This document shows positions 1 to 7,886 of a DNA stretch of 64,000 bases, piece by piece. Where the stretch lies: positions 7,998,001-8,062,000 of the forward strand of contig NZ_BAABIS010000001.1 of NCBI RefSeq assembly GCF_039542905.1. Direction: 5' to 3'. The stretch comes from Kitasatospora terrestris (GTDB lineage: Bacteria; Actinomycetota; Actinomycetes; Streptomycetales; Streptomycetaceae). Position 1 is the first letter of the stretch; every line of letters begins with the position of its first letter. The position numbers were made by a program, and so were the translations under genes. The notes under the pieces are model-generated. The model searched no databases. It was not told where the DNA came from and worked only from the letters and a program-made list of their open reading frames with translations.

Positions 1-27
1 TCCCGGCCGGCCGCGGGCGGGGTGAGG

Positions 28-423
28 TCAGGCGGCGGGCAGGTGGGTGTCGTAGGGGCGGGTGATGAGTTCCAGGCCGTGGCCGGCGGGGTCGAGGAAG
101 TAGACGCCGCGGCCGCCGTGGTGGTGGTTGATCTCGCCGGGCAGCTTGCCGTGCGGGTCGGCCCAGTGGGCCAGGCCCTCGGCCCGGATGCGCGCGAAGG
201 CGGCGTCGAAGACCTCGTCGGTGACGAGGAACGCGTAGTGCTGCATGACGATGGACTCCGCCGGGATCGAGGCGAAGTCCAGGGTGACGCCGTTGGACGT
301 GGCGACGGGGACGAACGGGCCCCAGGGGGTGCCGACCTCGAGCCCGAGGACGTGGGCGAGGAATTCGGCGGACTCCCGGGCGTCCCGGGCGTGGACGATG
401 GTGTGGTTCAGTTCGACGGACAC
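28..423 (-). CDS. VOC-family (glyoxalase/dioxygenase fold) protein
   Basis: A 131-residue single-domain protein of the vicinal oxygen chelate superfamily. It begins VSVELNHTIVHARD and ends with the typical GRGVYFLDPAGHGLELITR strand, where the His and Glu are usual metal ligands. The GTG start is chosen because a GGAGG lies about 7 bases upstream; longer in-frame readings run into the chitinase antisense. The substrate cannot be told; family members include glyoxalases, extradiol dioxygenases and resistance proteins. It lies downstream of the chitinase on the same strand but is separated by a strong hairpin, so it probably has its own promoter. Confidence 0.85.
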   Translation of the reverse strand: MSVELNHTIVHARDARESAEFLAHVLGLEVGTPWGPFVPVATSNGVTLDFASIPAESIVMQHYAFLVTDEVFDAAFARIRAEGLAHWADPHGKLPGEINHHHGGRGVYFLDPAGHGLELITRPYDTHLPAA

Positions 424-490
424 GGTGGGATGCCTCCAGAAGGCAATCTCACGGGCACCTCCATGCCTCACCCGGACGGTGACCGACACG

Positions 491-520
491 CGATGCCGTA
501 CGACGGATCGTACGGCATCG
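491..520 (-). terminator. Perfect 13-bp inverted repeat after the chitinase gene
   Basis: Arms CGATGCCGTACGA (491-503) and TCGTACGGCATCG (508-520) are exact reverse complements around a 4-base loop. The repeat lies 23 bases past the chitinase stop and before the VOC start, which fits a factor-independent-like terminator. It has no clear U-tract, as is common in streptomycetes. Confidence 0.7.
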
Positions 521-542
521 CACCGTCGGGTCGACCGGGTTG

Positions 543-1808
543 TCAGCAGGGGCCGTCGTCGGCCCACGGACCCCACTGGCCGCTGGAGGCCGGGTTCTCG
601 TTCAGGGTCCACCACTTGGCGTGGTACTTGTGGCTGTTGTAGGAGACCTTGTTGCCCGCGGTGTACGTGGTGGTGGCGCTCCACGCGGGGTCGGTGCAGG
701 TGCCCGGCGGGTTGCTGGTCGGCGGGTTGCTGGTCGGGGGCTGGGTGGTGGGCGGCGTGGCACCGGCGAACTTCACGGTGAACTTGGTGAAGTCCCAGTC
801 GTTCTGGGCGACGCTGGAGCACGAGCCGGACAGGCCCGGGTCGACGGTGCCGGGGCACTGGCGGTCGCGGTTGACCGACCAGTAGGTGTAGCGGGCCAGC
901 TTGTGCGCGGTGGCGAAGTCCAGCACGGTCTGGAAGTCGGCCTGCCGGAAGTACTCGGCGGCGTCGGTGCGGCCGTTCATCAGCGAGACGCCTTCGTGGG
1001 CGTAGGCGTTGGCCTCGGTCCAGCCGAAGGTGGTCTGCAGGATCTGGTTGAACTTCACCAGGGCGTCGGTCTGGGCCGCCGCGCCGTTGAAGCCGCCGTC
1101 GAACGGCATGATGGAGTAGTTGTTCGGCGTGAAGCCCTGGGACTTGGCCTCGTTGAGCATCTGGGTGCCGAACCAGCCGGTGCCCGCGTTGGTGCCGGCG
1201 GTGGTGATCGAGACGTACAGGCCCGGGTTGTTCTGCTGCAGGATCCGGGCCGCGCCGATCTCGTTGTGGATGGCGGCGGTGTTCTCGTACTCGGGCTCCT
1301 CCAGGTCGAAGTCGATCGCCTTGAGGCCGTACTTGGTGATCACCTTCTGGTAGCCCGCGGCGGTCGCCTCGGGGGTGCCGCAGGTCTGGCCGAGCTTGGT
1401 GCCGCCGTAGCCGCCGACGGAGACCGAGACGTCGCCGCCCTTGTCGCGGATCTTCTTGATGACCGCGGGCATGGTGGTGTCGGAGTCGATCGAGGAGGTG
1501 CCGCCCCAGGCGGGGGAGCAGCTGTTGCCCTGGGCCAGGATGAAGGCCAGTTGGAAGGCCTTCTGGCCGGTGGCGTCCATGACGGCGGCCGCGTCCGGCG
1601 GGCTGTTGTCCTCGGGCATCAGGTACGGCGCGGAGGCGTACCAGTTGGAGCCGAGGGTGGCCGCGGTGGCCGGCTCGGCGGCGGTGAACGCGGCGACCGC
1701 GCCGGCCAGGAGGCCGAGGGCGGAGAGCAGTCCGACCGCGCCGCGGCGCCGGCGGTGCCGCGCGGGACGGGCGGGGGTGGGGGACGGTGGGGGCGTTGCG
1801 CGTTCCAT
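543..1808 (-). CDS. Secreted GH18 chitinase with C-terminal chitin-binding module (CBM5/12)
   Basis: A 421-residue secreted endo/exo-acting chitinase. An Arg-rich N-terminus and hydrophobic stretch (about residues 23-50) form a signal peptide ending near ATAA. The GH18 barrel shows SVSVGGYGG (about 128-136) and the catalytic DxDxE as D166-F-D168-L-E170, with E170 the proton donor. A Thr/Pro linker holding a repeated PPTSN leads to a C-terminal module rich in aromatic residues (WSATTTYTAGNKVSY, then KWWTLNENP) typical of CBM5/12. Substrate: chitin, giving chito-oligosaccharides outside the cell. A DasR-type site about 120 bases upstream suggests induction by GlcNAc-derived signals. Family and fold are clear; linkage preference is not. 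Confidence 0.93.
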   Translation of the reverse strand: MERATPPPSPTPARPARHRRRRGAVGLLSALGLLAGAVAAFTAAEPATAATLGSNWYASAPYLMPEDNSPPDAAAVMDATGQKAFQLAFILAQGNSCSPAWGGTSSIDSDTTMPAVIKKIRDKGGDVSVSVGGYGGTKLGQTCGTPEATAAGYQKVITKYGLKAIDFDLEEPEYENTAAIHNEIGAARILQQNNPGLYVSITTAGTNAGTGWFGTQMLNEAKSQGFTPNNYSIMPFDGGFNGAAAQTDALVKFNQILQTTFGWTEANAYAHEGVSLMNGRTDAAEYFRQADFQTVLDFATAHKLARYTYWSVNRDRQCPGTVDPGLSGSCSSVAQNDWDFTKFTVKFAGATPPTTQPPTSNPPTSNPPGTCTDPAWSATTTYTAGNKVSYNSHKYHAKWWTLNENPASSGQWGPWADDGPC

Positions 1809-1928
1809 CGGGGGACCCTCTCCAGGAAGCGGGCGAGGACGGGCCCGGCCCGTGCGCGGGCATGGGGGTGCGCACGGGCCTGGCCGCGGTCGGGGACCAG
1901 GCCGTGGTGGACGTGAGGTGAGCTGCCC

Positions 1929-1944
1929 ACTGGTATAGACCTGC
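1929..1944. promoter_or_regulatory. DasR-responsive element (dre-like) upstream of the chitinase
   Basis: The sequence ACTGGTATAGACCTGC matches the DasR consensus ACTGGTCTAGACCACT at 12 of 16 positions and keeps the TGGT/GACC core symmetry. It lies about 121 bases upstream of the chitinase start. DasR is the GntR-family regulator of GlcNAc and chitin genes in streptomycetes, and such boxes are well known before chi genes. Binding here is inferred from the match. Confidence 0.7.
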
Positions 1945-1985
1945 GGCGGGTCCGCGTCAACCTCCTTGGATCACACCGGAGTCGG

Positions 1986-3893
1986 TCAGCCCACGGCGGT
2001 GAGGCGGAAGGACTGGGCCGCGCCGCCGGTGCAGGACCACTGCTGCAGCCGGGCGCCGTCCGCGGTGGAGACGTCGGTGACGTCCAGGCACTTGCCGCTG
2101 GACCGGGAGACCAGGGCGTACGTGCCGCCGGCCTGGGCGACCGGCTTCCACTGCTGGTTGGCGCCCGAGGACCACTGCCAGGTCTGGATCTTGGCGCCGT
2201 CGGCGGTGGAGGCCCCGGTCACGTCGAGCACCTGGCCGGCGCCCGCGGCGTTGCGGTTGGTGATCCGGTACCAGCCGCTGTCGGTCGGGGCGAACTGCCA
2301 CTGCTGGTTGGCGCCGGTGCCGCAGGCCCACTGCTGCACGGCGGTGCCGTTGGCGGTGCCCCACCCGGCGGCGTCCACGCACTTGCCGGAGTTGAGGTTG
2401 GCCGCGGTGTACCAGGCGGTGGGGGAGATCGGCCCGGAGGACTGGCCGGGCGAGGGGGACTGCGTGGGACCGGAGACCGGCGCGCCGGGCCAGGTGAAGG
2501 TGGCGACCGCGCCGGCCGGCAGGTCGTAGCTCAGCGAGCGGCCGCTGTCGCTGATCGAGAAGTGCTGCGAGGAGCCGGTGGCGTTGAGCACCACCGCGCC
2601 GCGCGAGCCGTCGGGGTTGAGGAAGGCGACGTTCTGCAGCCCGCCGCTGCCCTGGCTGGTCGAACCGATGCGGTGCGCACCGGACTTCGTGAACTTGGCG
2701 ATGTGCCCGAGCAGGTAGTACTCGGCGTTGCGGGTGTACGCGTTGCCGTTGATCTCCACCACGCCGTTGCAGTTGGTGGCGCAGTTGCCGTACTGCGGGC
2801 CGCCGTTGGCGTCCAGCGCCATGTTCCACAGCAGCACGGTGCGGCCGCCGCTGCGCAGGTTGCGGATCACCAGGTTCTCGGTCTGCCACTTGAGGGTGTC
2901 GGCGAAGGTGCGCGACCTGTCCGCGGAGTCGGTGCCGGAGCACTCGGTGAAGTAGACGGCCTTCCCGGTGTCGTACACCTGCTGCTCGGCCTCCGGCTGA
3001 CCGCCGTAGCAGTGGAAGGCGGCGCCCTTCAGCCGGGCCACCGAGGAGGCCCGGGAGAGCACCGAGAGCGGGTAGCCGGCGTTGTCCCAGTTGTGGTCGT
3101 AGGCGTACACCTCGGTGCCGAGGCCGGCCGCGGTGAGCCTGCCGTCCAGCACCTTGATGAAGTCGGCCTGCTGGGCGGCGGTCATCCCGGTGGAGGGGTA
3201 GCCGGTCTCGAACTCGGGCTCGTTCTGGACGGTGAGGTCGCTGATCGGGGCGCCCGCGCCCTGGTACGCCTTGACGGCCTTGACCAGGTAGTCCGCGTAG
3301 TCGCCGTAGTTCTCCGGCCTGAGGGCGCCGCCGTTCAGGGAGCCGGAGGACTTCATCCAGGCGGGGGCGGACCACGGGGTGCCCATGATCCGGATCGCCG
3401 GGTTGACCGCGCGGGCCTGGGTGACGGCGGGCAGGATCTCGGCCTGGTCGCGGGCGATCGAGAAGGACCCGCGGGTGTCCTCGTAGGTGTAGAAGGGCAG
3501 CTTGGCGACGAAGTCGGAGGCGCCCAGCGGTTGGCGCAGGTAGTTCAGGCCGATGCCGTTCGGGCCGAAGAGGTCGTTCATCAGCGCCGAGCGGTTGGAG
3601 CTGTCCAGGCCCGCCACCAGGTGCGCGGCGGACTCGGTGAAGGAGGCGCCGAAGCCGACCAGCGGCTGGCGGACGTCGCCGGCGTCGACCGCGATGTCCA
3701 GCGACTGCGGGGTGCCCGAGGAGAACGCCGCGTCGGCGCCCCGGGTGAGCCGGCTGGACCCGTCGGCGGTGGTGATCCAGACCTGGGCGGTGGTGTCGGC
3801 GGCGTGCGCCGCGGAGAGGGTGGTCAGTCCGGTGGCGCCGAGCGCCAGGACGGTGCCGGCGGCGAACAGCCGGCCGAGCGGGGTGCGTTGCAT
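1986..3893 (-). CDS. Secreted GH30 glycosidase with C-terminal ricin-type lectin (CBM13)
   Basis: A 635-residue enzyme. The ATG (MQRTPLGRLF) has an AGGAG upstream. Residues 1-31 form a signal peptide ending AAHA. The GH30 barrel follows, with GTPWSAPAWMK (171-181), acid/base E225 in VQNEPE and nucleophile E317 in YFTECSG. A beta-sandwich side domain ends near 480, then a Ser/Pro linker and a ricin-B trefoil (about 490-635) with repeated QQW motifs. The sequence style resembles the glucosylceramidase/beta-1,6-glucanase branch of GH30, so a fungal-wall beta-glucan substrate is plausible but inferred. It lies 47 bases after the neighbouring GH30 gene and is probably cotranscribed with it. Confidence 0.9.
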   Translation of the reverse strand: MQRTPLGRLFAAGTVLALGATGLTTLSAAHAADTTAQVWITTADGSSRLTRGADAAFSSGTPQSLDIAVDAGDVRQPLVGFGASFTESAAHLVAGLDSSNRSALMNDLFGPNGIGLNYLRQPLGASDFVAKLPFYTYEDTRGSFSIARDQAEILPAVTQARAVNPAIRIMGTPWSAPAWMKSSGSLNGGALRPENYGDYADYLVKAVKAYQGAGAPISDLTVQNEPEFETGYPSTGMTAAQQADFIKVLDGRLTAAGLGTEVYAYDHNWDNAGYPLSVLSRASSVARLKGAAFHCYGGQPEAEQQVYDTGKAVYFTECSGTDSADRSRTFADTLKWQTENLVIRNLRSGGRTVLLWNMALDANGGPQYGNCATNCNGVVEINGNAYTRNAEYYLLGHIAKFTKSGAHRIGSTSQGSGGLQNVAFLNPDGSRGAVVLNATGSSQHFSISDSGRSLSYDLPAGAVATFTWPGAPVSGPTQSPSPGQSSGPISPTAWYTAANLNSGKCVDAAGWGTANGTAVQQWACGTGANQQWQFAPTDSGWYRITNRNAAGAGQVLDVTGASTADGAKIQTWQWSSGANQQWKPVAQAGGTYALVSRSSGKCLDVTDVSTADGARLQQWSCTGGAAQSFRLTAVG

Positions 3894-3940
3894 GGTGCGG
3901 CTCCTGGTGTGGGGGAGGCGGGGGCCGTACGGGTGGTGGT

Positions 3941-5875
3941 TCAGCGGTACAGGCGGAGGTCGGCGATGCTCCACCAGGCGCCCGCGGTACCGGTGCTGGT
4001 GATCCGCAGGTGCCGGGTGCGGGTGCCGGGCAGGTCGACGGTGGTCAGCTGGCCGGTGCCCGTACCGGTCGCGAGGGTGCGCCAGTGGGTGCCGTCCTCG
4101 CCGGCCTCGACGCGCCAGCCGCGGGCGTAGTCGCCGAGGTTGTCGCCGCTGTCCAGGGCGAGCCGGTCGAAGCGGGTCGGCCGCCCGAGGTCGACCTGGA
4201 GGTACTGGCCGGGTGCCTGGGCCTGCCCGCTGGACCAGCGGGTCGAGCCGTCGCCGTCGAGGGCGGCGGCCGCGTCGGTGCCCGCGGGCAGGGCGGTGGC
4301 CTTCGCCCCGTCGAGGGGGATCTCCCGCTCCTGGGAGCGCAGTCGGTGCGAGGCCGGCCAGGTGAAGGTGGCCAGTGCGCCGCCCGGCAGGGTGTACTCG
4401 AAGCGCTGCCCGCCGACGGCCACGGCGAAGCTGCGCGGGGCGTCGTTCTCGTTGTGCACCACCAGTGCGGTCGACCCGTCCGGGTTGCGGAAGGCGACGT
4501 CGGTCAGCTGCCCGTTCCAGCCGGTGGTGCCGTAGTTGGTCGAGGCGATCCGGACCGCGCCGGGCCGGACGAACTTCGACAGGTGGCCGATGGTGAAGTA
4601 CTCGGCGTCGGTGGTGACCGTGCCGTCCGGGTGGACGGTGAGCAGCCCGGTGCAGGTGTCGCAGCCGCCGAGGTGCGGGCCGCCGTCCTCGCGCAGGGCG
4701 ATGTTCCAGTTGACCACCGACTTGGCCCAGTTGCGGGGTGCGCCGACGGTCAGCGTGCGGGCGTGCCAGGTGAGCGTTCCGCGGAAGATCTGCTCGGGGG
4801 TGTCGTTCGGCCCGTGCGAGCCGGAGCACTCGGTGAACCAGACGCCCTTGTCGGGGTGGGCGGCGTGCAGCTTGCTCTGCGCGCCGGGGTCGCCGGCGTA
4901 GCAGTGGTAGGCGGTGCCGGCGATCCAGCGGGCGGCGTCGCTGTCCAGCAGCCGGTACGGGTAGTCGGTCTGCGGGTCCTCGCCGGCCGGGGTGGTGGAG
5001 ACGTCGCCGGGGTGGGTGGTCCAGTTGTGGTCGTAGCCGAGGATCTTCGTGCGCTGGCCGGCCTGCTCGAGCAGCGGGCCGAGGATCCGGATGACCGCGA
5101 GCTCCTGCTCGACCGGCAGGTCGGTGCCCGGGTAGCCGCCGGGGCGGCGGTTCTGCGGCTCGTTCTGCAGCGAGAGGTAGTCGATCGGCACGCCGGCCGC
5201 CGCGTAGGCCCGGACGAACTCCACCAGGTAGCGGGCGTAGGCGTCGTAGATCTTCGGGTCGTCCTTGAGCCGGCCGCCGATCAGCGAGTCGGTGGTCTTC
5301 ATCCAGGCGGGCGGCGACCACGGGGTGGCCATCACGGTGAGCTCCGGGTTGAGCCGGCGGGCCTCGCGCAGCAGGGGGAGGACCCGCTGCTCGTCGCGGG
5401 CGATCGAGAAGTGCGCCAGCGGGAAGTCGGTCTGCCCGGCCGGGACGTCGTCCAGGCTGTAGTGCTCGGTGGCGGCGGTGAAGTCGGAGGAGCCGACGGG
5501 CTGGCGCAGGAAGCTGACGCCGATGCCCTGCTCCGGGTCGAAGAGCTGCCGCATGGCGCGCTCCCGGGCGTCCGGGGCGAGTCCGGCGAGGACGGCCGCG
5601 GCGGAGTCGGTGAGGGCGGCGCCGAAGCCGTCCATCGACTGGAAGGTCTGCTGCGGGTCGACGGTGATGGTGGTGCGGTCCGAGCCGCCGGGGGCGAAGG
5701 CGACCGGGTCGCGGTGGTGGAGGAGTTCGGCGCGGTCCGGGGTGGTGACCCAGACCTCGGCGAGGGCGGGGCCGGGCCGGCGGGCCGCGGCGGCGGCCTG
5801 GACCGCGGTGGTGCTGCCCAGCAGGCTCAGCGCCACCGCACCGGCGGTGGCGGCGCCGAGGACGGGTCTGTTCAT
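3941..5875 (-). CDS. Secreted GH30 glycosidase with C-terminal F5/8C (CBM32-like) module
   Basis: A 644-residue paralogue-like neighbour of the next GH30. The start MNRPVLG is chosen for AGGGAGAG just upstream and for the signal peptide (residues 1-31) it creates. The catalytic barrel carries ATPWSPPAWMKT (183-194), acid/base E239 (LQNEPQ) and nucleophile E349 (WFTECSG). The C-terminal ~130 residues form a discoidin-type module (DGDGSTRWSSGQAQ, then YLQVDLGRP). The pair shares a catalytic family but differs in binding module, suggesting two surfaces of one substrate or two related glucans. Regulation may come from the divergent LacI-family gene 126 bases away. Confidence 0.9.
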   Translation of the reverse strand: MNRPVLGAATAGAVALSLLGSTTAVQAAAAARRPGPALAEVWVTTPDRAELLHHRDPVAFAPGGSDRTTITVDPQQTFQSMDGFGAALTDSAAAVLAGLAPDARERAMRQLFDPEQGIGVSFLRQPVGSSDFTAATEHYSLDDVPAGQTDFPLAHFSIARDEQRVLPLLREARRLNPELTVMATPWSPPAWMKTTDSLIGGRLKDDPKIYDAYARYLVEFVRAYAAAGVPIDYLSLQNEPQNRRPGGYPGTDLPVEQELAVIRILGPLLEQAGQRTKILGYDHNWTTHPGDVSTTPAGEDPQTDYPYRLLDSDAARWIAGTAYHCYAGDPGAQSKLHAAHPDKGVWFTECSGSHGPNDTPEQIFRGTLTWHARTLTVGAPRNWAKSVVNWNIALREDGGPHLGGCDTCTGLLTVHPDGTVTTDAEYFTIGHLSKFVRPGAVRIASTNYGTTGWNGQLTDVAFRNPDGSTALVVHNENDAPRSFAVAVGGQRFEYTLPGGALATFTWPASHRLRSQEREIPLDGAKATALPAGTDAAAALDGDGSTRWSSGQAQAPGQYLQVDLGRPTRFDRLALDSGDNLGDYARGWRVEAGEDGTHWRTLATGTGTGQLTTVDLPGTRTRHLRITSTGTAGAWWSIADLRLYR

Positions 5876-5884
5876 GGCTCTCCC

Positions 5885-6004
5885 TGTAACAAAATGAAAC
5901 ATTTGCAGCAAATCCTGTGCTGCGATTAGGTAAACGGCGGCGCTGTTCGCTGTCAATAACTAGCGCTACGATGGGAGTTGTGAAACGAAACGATGTAACA
6001 AATG
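5885..6004. promoter_or_regulatory. Divergent control region between GH30 pair and LacI gene
   Basis: This AT-richer gap holds an exact 13-bp palindrome, ATTTGC-A-GCAAAT (5901-5913), just upstream of the GH30 start. It also holds a repeated TGTAACAAA(A)TG (5885-5896 and 5994-6004) and a repeated TGAAAC (5895-5900 and 5981-5986). The second TGTAACAAATG contains the start codon of the LacI gene. The arrangement suggests operators that could control both directions, but no known regulator consensus is matched. Confidence 0.45.
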
Positions 6005-7033
6005 GCTAGGCCGCGTTCCACGAAGGTGACGGTCCGGGAGGTGGCGGCGGAGGCGGGCGTCTCGATCGCCACCGTCTCCCGGGTCCTCAACGGCCAGGCC
6101 GTGGTCACCGCCGGGACCCGGCAGGCGGTCGAGCAGGCGGTGGAGCGGCTCGGCGGTCCGGCCGCCCGGCCGCCCGCCCGCCCCGGGGCGGTCCTGGTCC
6201 GCTGCCCGTACCTGCTCACCGACTACTTCGGCGTGATCCTCTCCGCCGTCGCCGAGGCGCTGGACGCCCACGGGCGGCAGCTGGTGCTCAACGCGGGCGA
6301 GGCCGCCCGGGACGCCCGGGTGCTCGCCGAGCTCCCGGGCCGGCGCGACATCGCCGGCGCGCTGCTGATCCTCCCCGTGGAGGAGAGCGAGGAGCTGGCC
6401 GAACTGCGGCGCCGCGACGTCCCGTTCGTGGTCATCGACCCGCGCACCCCGGTGCCGCGGGACATCGCCGCGGTCTCCGCCGCGCACTTCGCCGGCGCCC
6501 GCAACGTCGCCGCGCACCTGGTCGGCCTCGGCCACCGCCGGATCGGCCTGATCAACGGCCCCAGCGAGTGGCTCGCCAGCAGCTCGCGGCTGGCCGGGCA
6601 CGCCTCGGCCCTCGCCGAGGTCGGCGTCCTGGTCGACCCGGCCCTGGTCGCCTCCATCGAGCCCACCAGCGACTGGGGCCACACCGCCGCCCGCCGCCTG
6701 CTCGACCTGCCCGAGCGCCCCACCGCACTGGCCGCGTTCAACGACAAGGCCGCCGTGGGCGCACTGCGCGCCGCCCACGAACGCGGCCTGCGGGTGCCCG
6801 AGGACCTCTCCGTCACCGGCTTCGACGACCTGTACCTCAGCCGCAGCTCGGTGCCGATGCTCACCACCGTCCGCCAGCCGCTGGAGGAGCTCGGCGGCAT
6901 GGCGGTCAGCCTGCTGCTGCGCCTGATGGAGGGCCGGACGGTGGAGGCGCTGCACGTCGAGCTCGCCACCGAACTGGTCGTCCGCGGCTCCACCGGCCCG
7001 GTGGCTCAGCCCTCGGCGGGCCGCTCGATGTAG
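6002..7033 (+). CDS. LacI-family transcriptional regulator
   Basis: A 343-residue repressor. The N-terminal helix-turn-helix reads VTVREVAAEAGVSIATVSRVLNG (positions about 9-31, written in two family-typical parts: VREVAAEAGVS and IATVSRVLNG), followed by a periplasmic-binding-type sugar sensor ending with TVRQPLEELG. A stop codon lies two codons upstream of the ATG, so this is the first possible ATG; no clear ribosome site is seen, so the message may be leaderless. It diverges from the GH30 pair and probably senses a breakdown product of their substrate. Its 3' end overlaps the converging TetR gene by 28 bases. Confidence 0.92.
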   Translation: MARPRSTKVTVREVAAEAGVSIATVSRVLNGQAVVTAGTRQAVEQAVERLGGPAARPPARPGAVLVRCPYLLTDYFGVILSAVAEALDAHGRQLVLNAGEAARDARVLAELPGRRDIAGALLILPVEESEELAELRRRDVPFVVIDPRTPVPRDIAAVSAAHFAGARNVAAHLVGLGHRRIGLINGPSEWLASSSRLAGHASALAEVGVLVDPALVASIEPTSDWGHTAARRLLDLPERPTALAAFNDKAAVGALRAAHERGLRVPEDLSVTGFDDLYLSRSSVPMLTTVRQPLEELGGMAVSLLLRLMEGRTVEALHVELATELVVRGSTGPVAQPSAGRSM

Positions 7034-7722
7034 GTCTCCAGGCCGCGCAGCAGGGTCTCGATCTTGAAGACGAAGCGCTGGTCGCCGTCGCCGGTGACCA
7101 GGGTGTCCGCCATGCCGCTGAGCACCGGGTAGCGGTCGGCCGGCAGCGCGTGCAGGTAGCCGCGGATGGACTCGAAGTACGCCTGGGGGTCCTGCCCGGA
7201 CATCTTCCCGGTGTAGAGGGTCGCCTCGTACGCGTCGACGTCGATCAGCTGGGCGAGCGCGTCCAGCGCCCAGGCGGCCTGCTGGCCCGGGACGCCCGCC
7301 CGCAGCAGCAGGTCGAGCAGGAACTCGGTGAAACGCAGCTGGTTGGGCCCGAGCGGGATGGCGCCGAGCGAGACCAGCGAGATGTCCCGGTGCGCGGTGA
7401 AGACCTTCTGCGCGGCCAGCGCGATCTCCAGCACCTGCTCCTTCCAGCGGGCCGGCTCGGGCTCCGCGGGGAGCGGGATCTCGCCCGCGATCCGCTCCAG
7501 CATCAGCTCGCAGAGCTCGTCCTTGTTGGAGACGTGCGCGTACAGCGAGGCCGGGCCGGTGCCCAGCTCCTGGGCGACCCGGCGCATGGTGACGCCGCCC
7601 AGGCCCTCGGCGTCCAGCAGCCGCACGCCGGTCTCCACGATCAGCTCCCGGCTCAGGGGCTGCCGGGGCTCGCCCTTGCGCGCCTTGTGCCAGGGGATCT
7701 CGGGCATCGCCGACGTCGACAT
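7006..7722 (-). CDS. TetR/AcrR-family regulator of the divergent MFS exporter
   Basis: A 238-residue protein. The N-terminal DNA-binding part contains VTMRRVAQELGTGPASLYAH (a TetR helix-turn-helix, about residues 44-63). The C-terminal ligand domain is of the TetR-C type seen in regulators of drug exporters. An AGGTGG precedes the ATG. It faces the MFS gene across a gap holding at least four related palindromes (see operator array), the usual layout for a repressor controlling itself and an efflux pump. The likely inducer is the exported compound, which cannot be identified here. Confidence 0.93.
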   Translation of the reverse strand: MSTSAMPEIPWHKARKGEPRQPLSRELIVETGVRLLDAEGLGGVTMRRVAQELGTGPASLYAHVSNKDELCELMLERIAGEIPLPAEPEPARWKEQVLEIALAAQKVFTAHRDISLVSLGAIPLGPNQLRFTEFLLDLLLRAGVPGQQAAWALDALAQLIDVDAYEATLYTGKMSGQDPQAYFESIRGYLHALPADRYPVLSGMADTLVTGDGDQRFVFKIETLLRGLETYIERPAEG

Positions 7723-7753
7723 GGGCCACCTGCTTTCGCTGCTGTGCGGTCGA

Positions 7754-7856
7754 CGAACATCGTACCTCCGACGAACGCCGTTCGGGCGGACGAACGGTGT
7801 TTGACAGATCTCCGCGCGACGCGTAGAACAGTGTTCGTCGCAGCAAACGCTGTTCG
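7754..7856. promoter_or_regulatory. Array of 13-bp TetR-type operator sites
   Basis: Four related 13-mers follow the pattern GAAC-N3-GTTC: CGAACGCCGTTCG (7772-7784, perfect), CGAACGGTGTTTG (7791-7803), AGAACAGTGTTCG (7825-7837) and CAAACGCTGTTCG (7844-7856). A weaker copy, CGAACATCGTACC, lies at 7754-7766. The first pair and the last pair are each 19 bp apart start to start, and the two inner sites overlap the -35 and -10 boxes of the MFS promoter. Direct control by the adjacent TetR protein is inferred. Confidence 0.75.
7801..7829 (+). promoter_or_regulatory. Sigma-70/HrdB-type promoter of the MFS gene
   Basis: A consensus -35 TTGACA (7801-7806), a 17-base spacer and a -10-like TAGAAC (7824-7829). 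It is about 58 bases upstream of the MFS start and is covered by operator-like sites on both boxes. Confidence 0.7.
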
Positions 7857-7886
7857 TACGTCCTTGGATTCCCCCTGGAGCACCCG

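Noticed and set aside
540-1916. Long open frame on the plus strand opposite the chitinase
   Set aside because: Val/Gly/Arg-rich product with no domain and no ribosome site; expected in antisense of GC-rich genes.
2562-5929. Long plus-strand open frames opposite the two GH30 genes
   Set aside because: Low-complexity sequences without motifs; the minus-strand genes have signal peptides, catalytic residues and correct codon bias.
6002-7033. Whether this LacI gene could be CebR, owner of the 25454 box
   Set aside because: It sits with GH30 genes, not with a cellobiose transporter, and no TGGGAGCGCTCCCA site occurs in its own promoter region.
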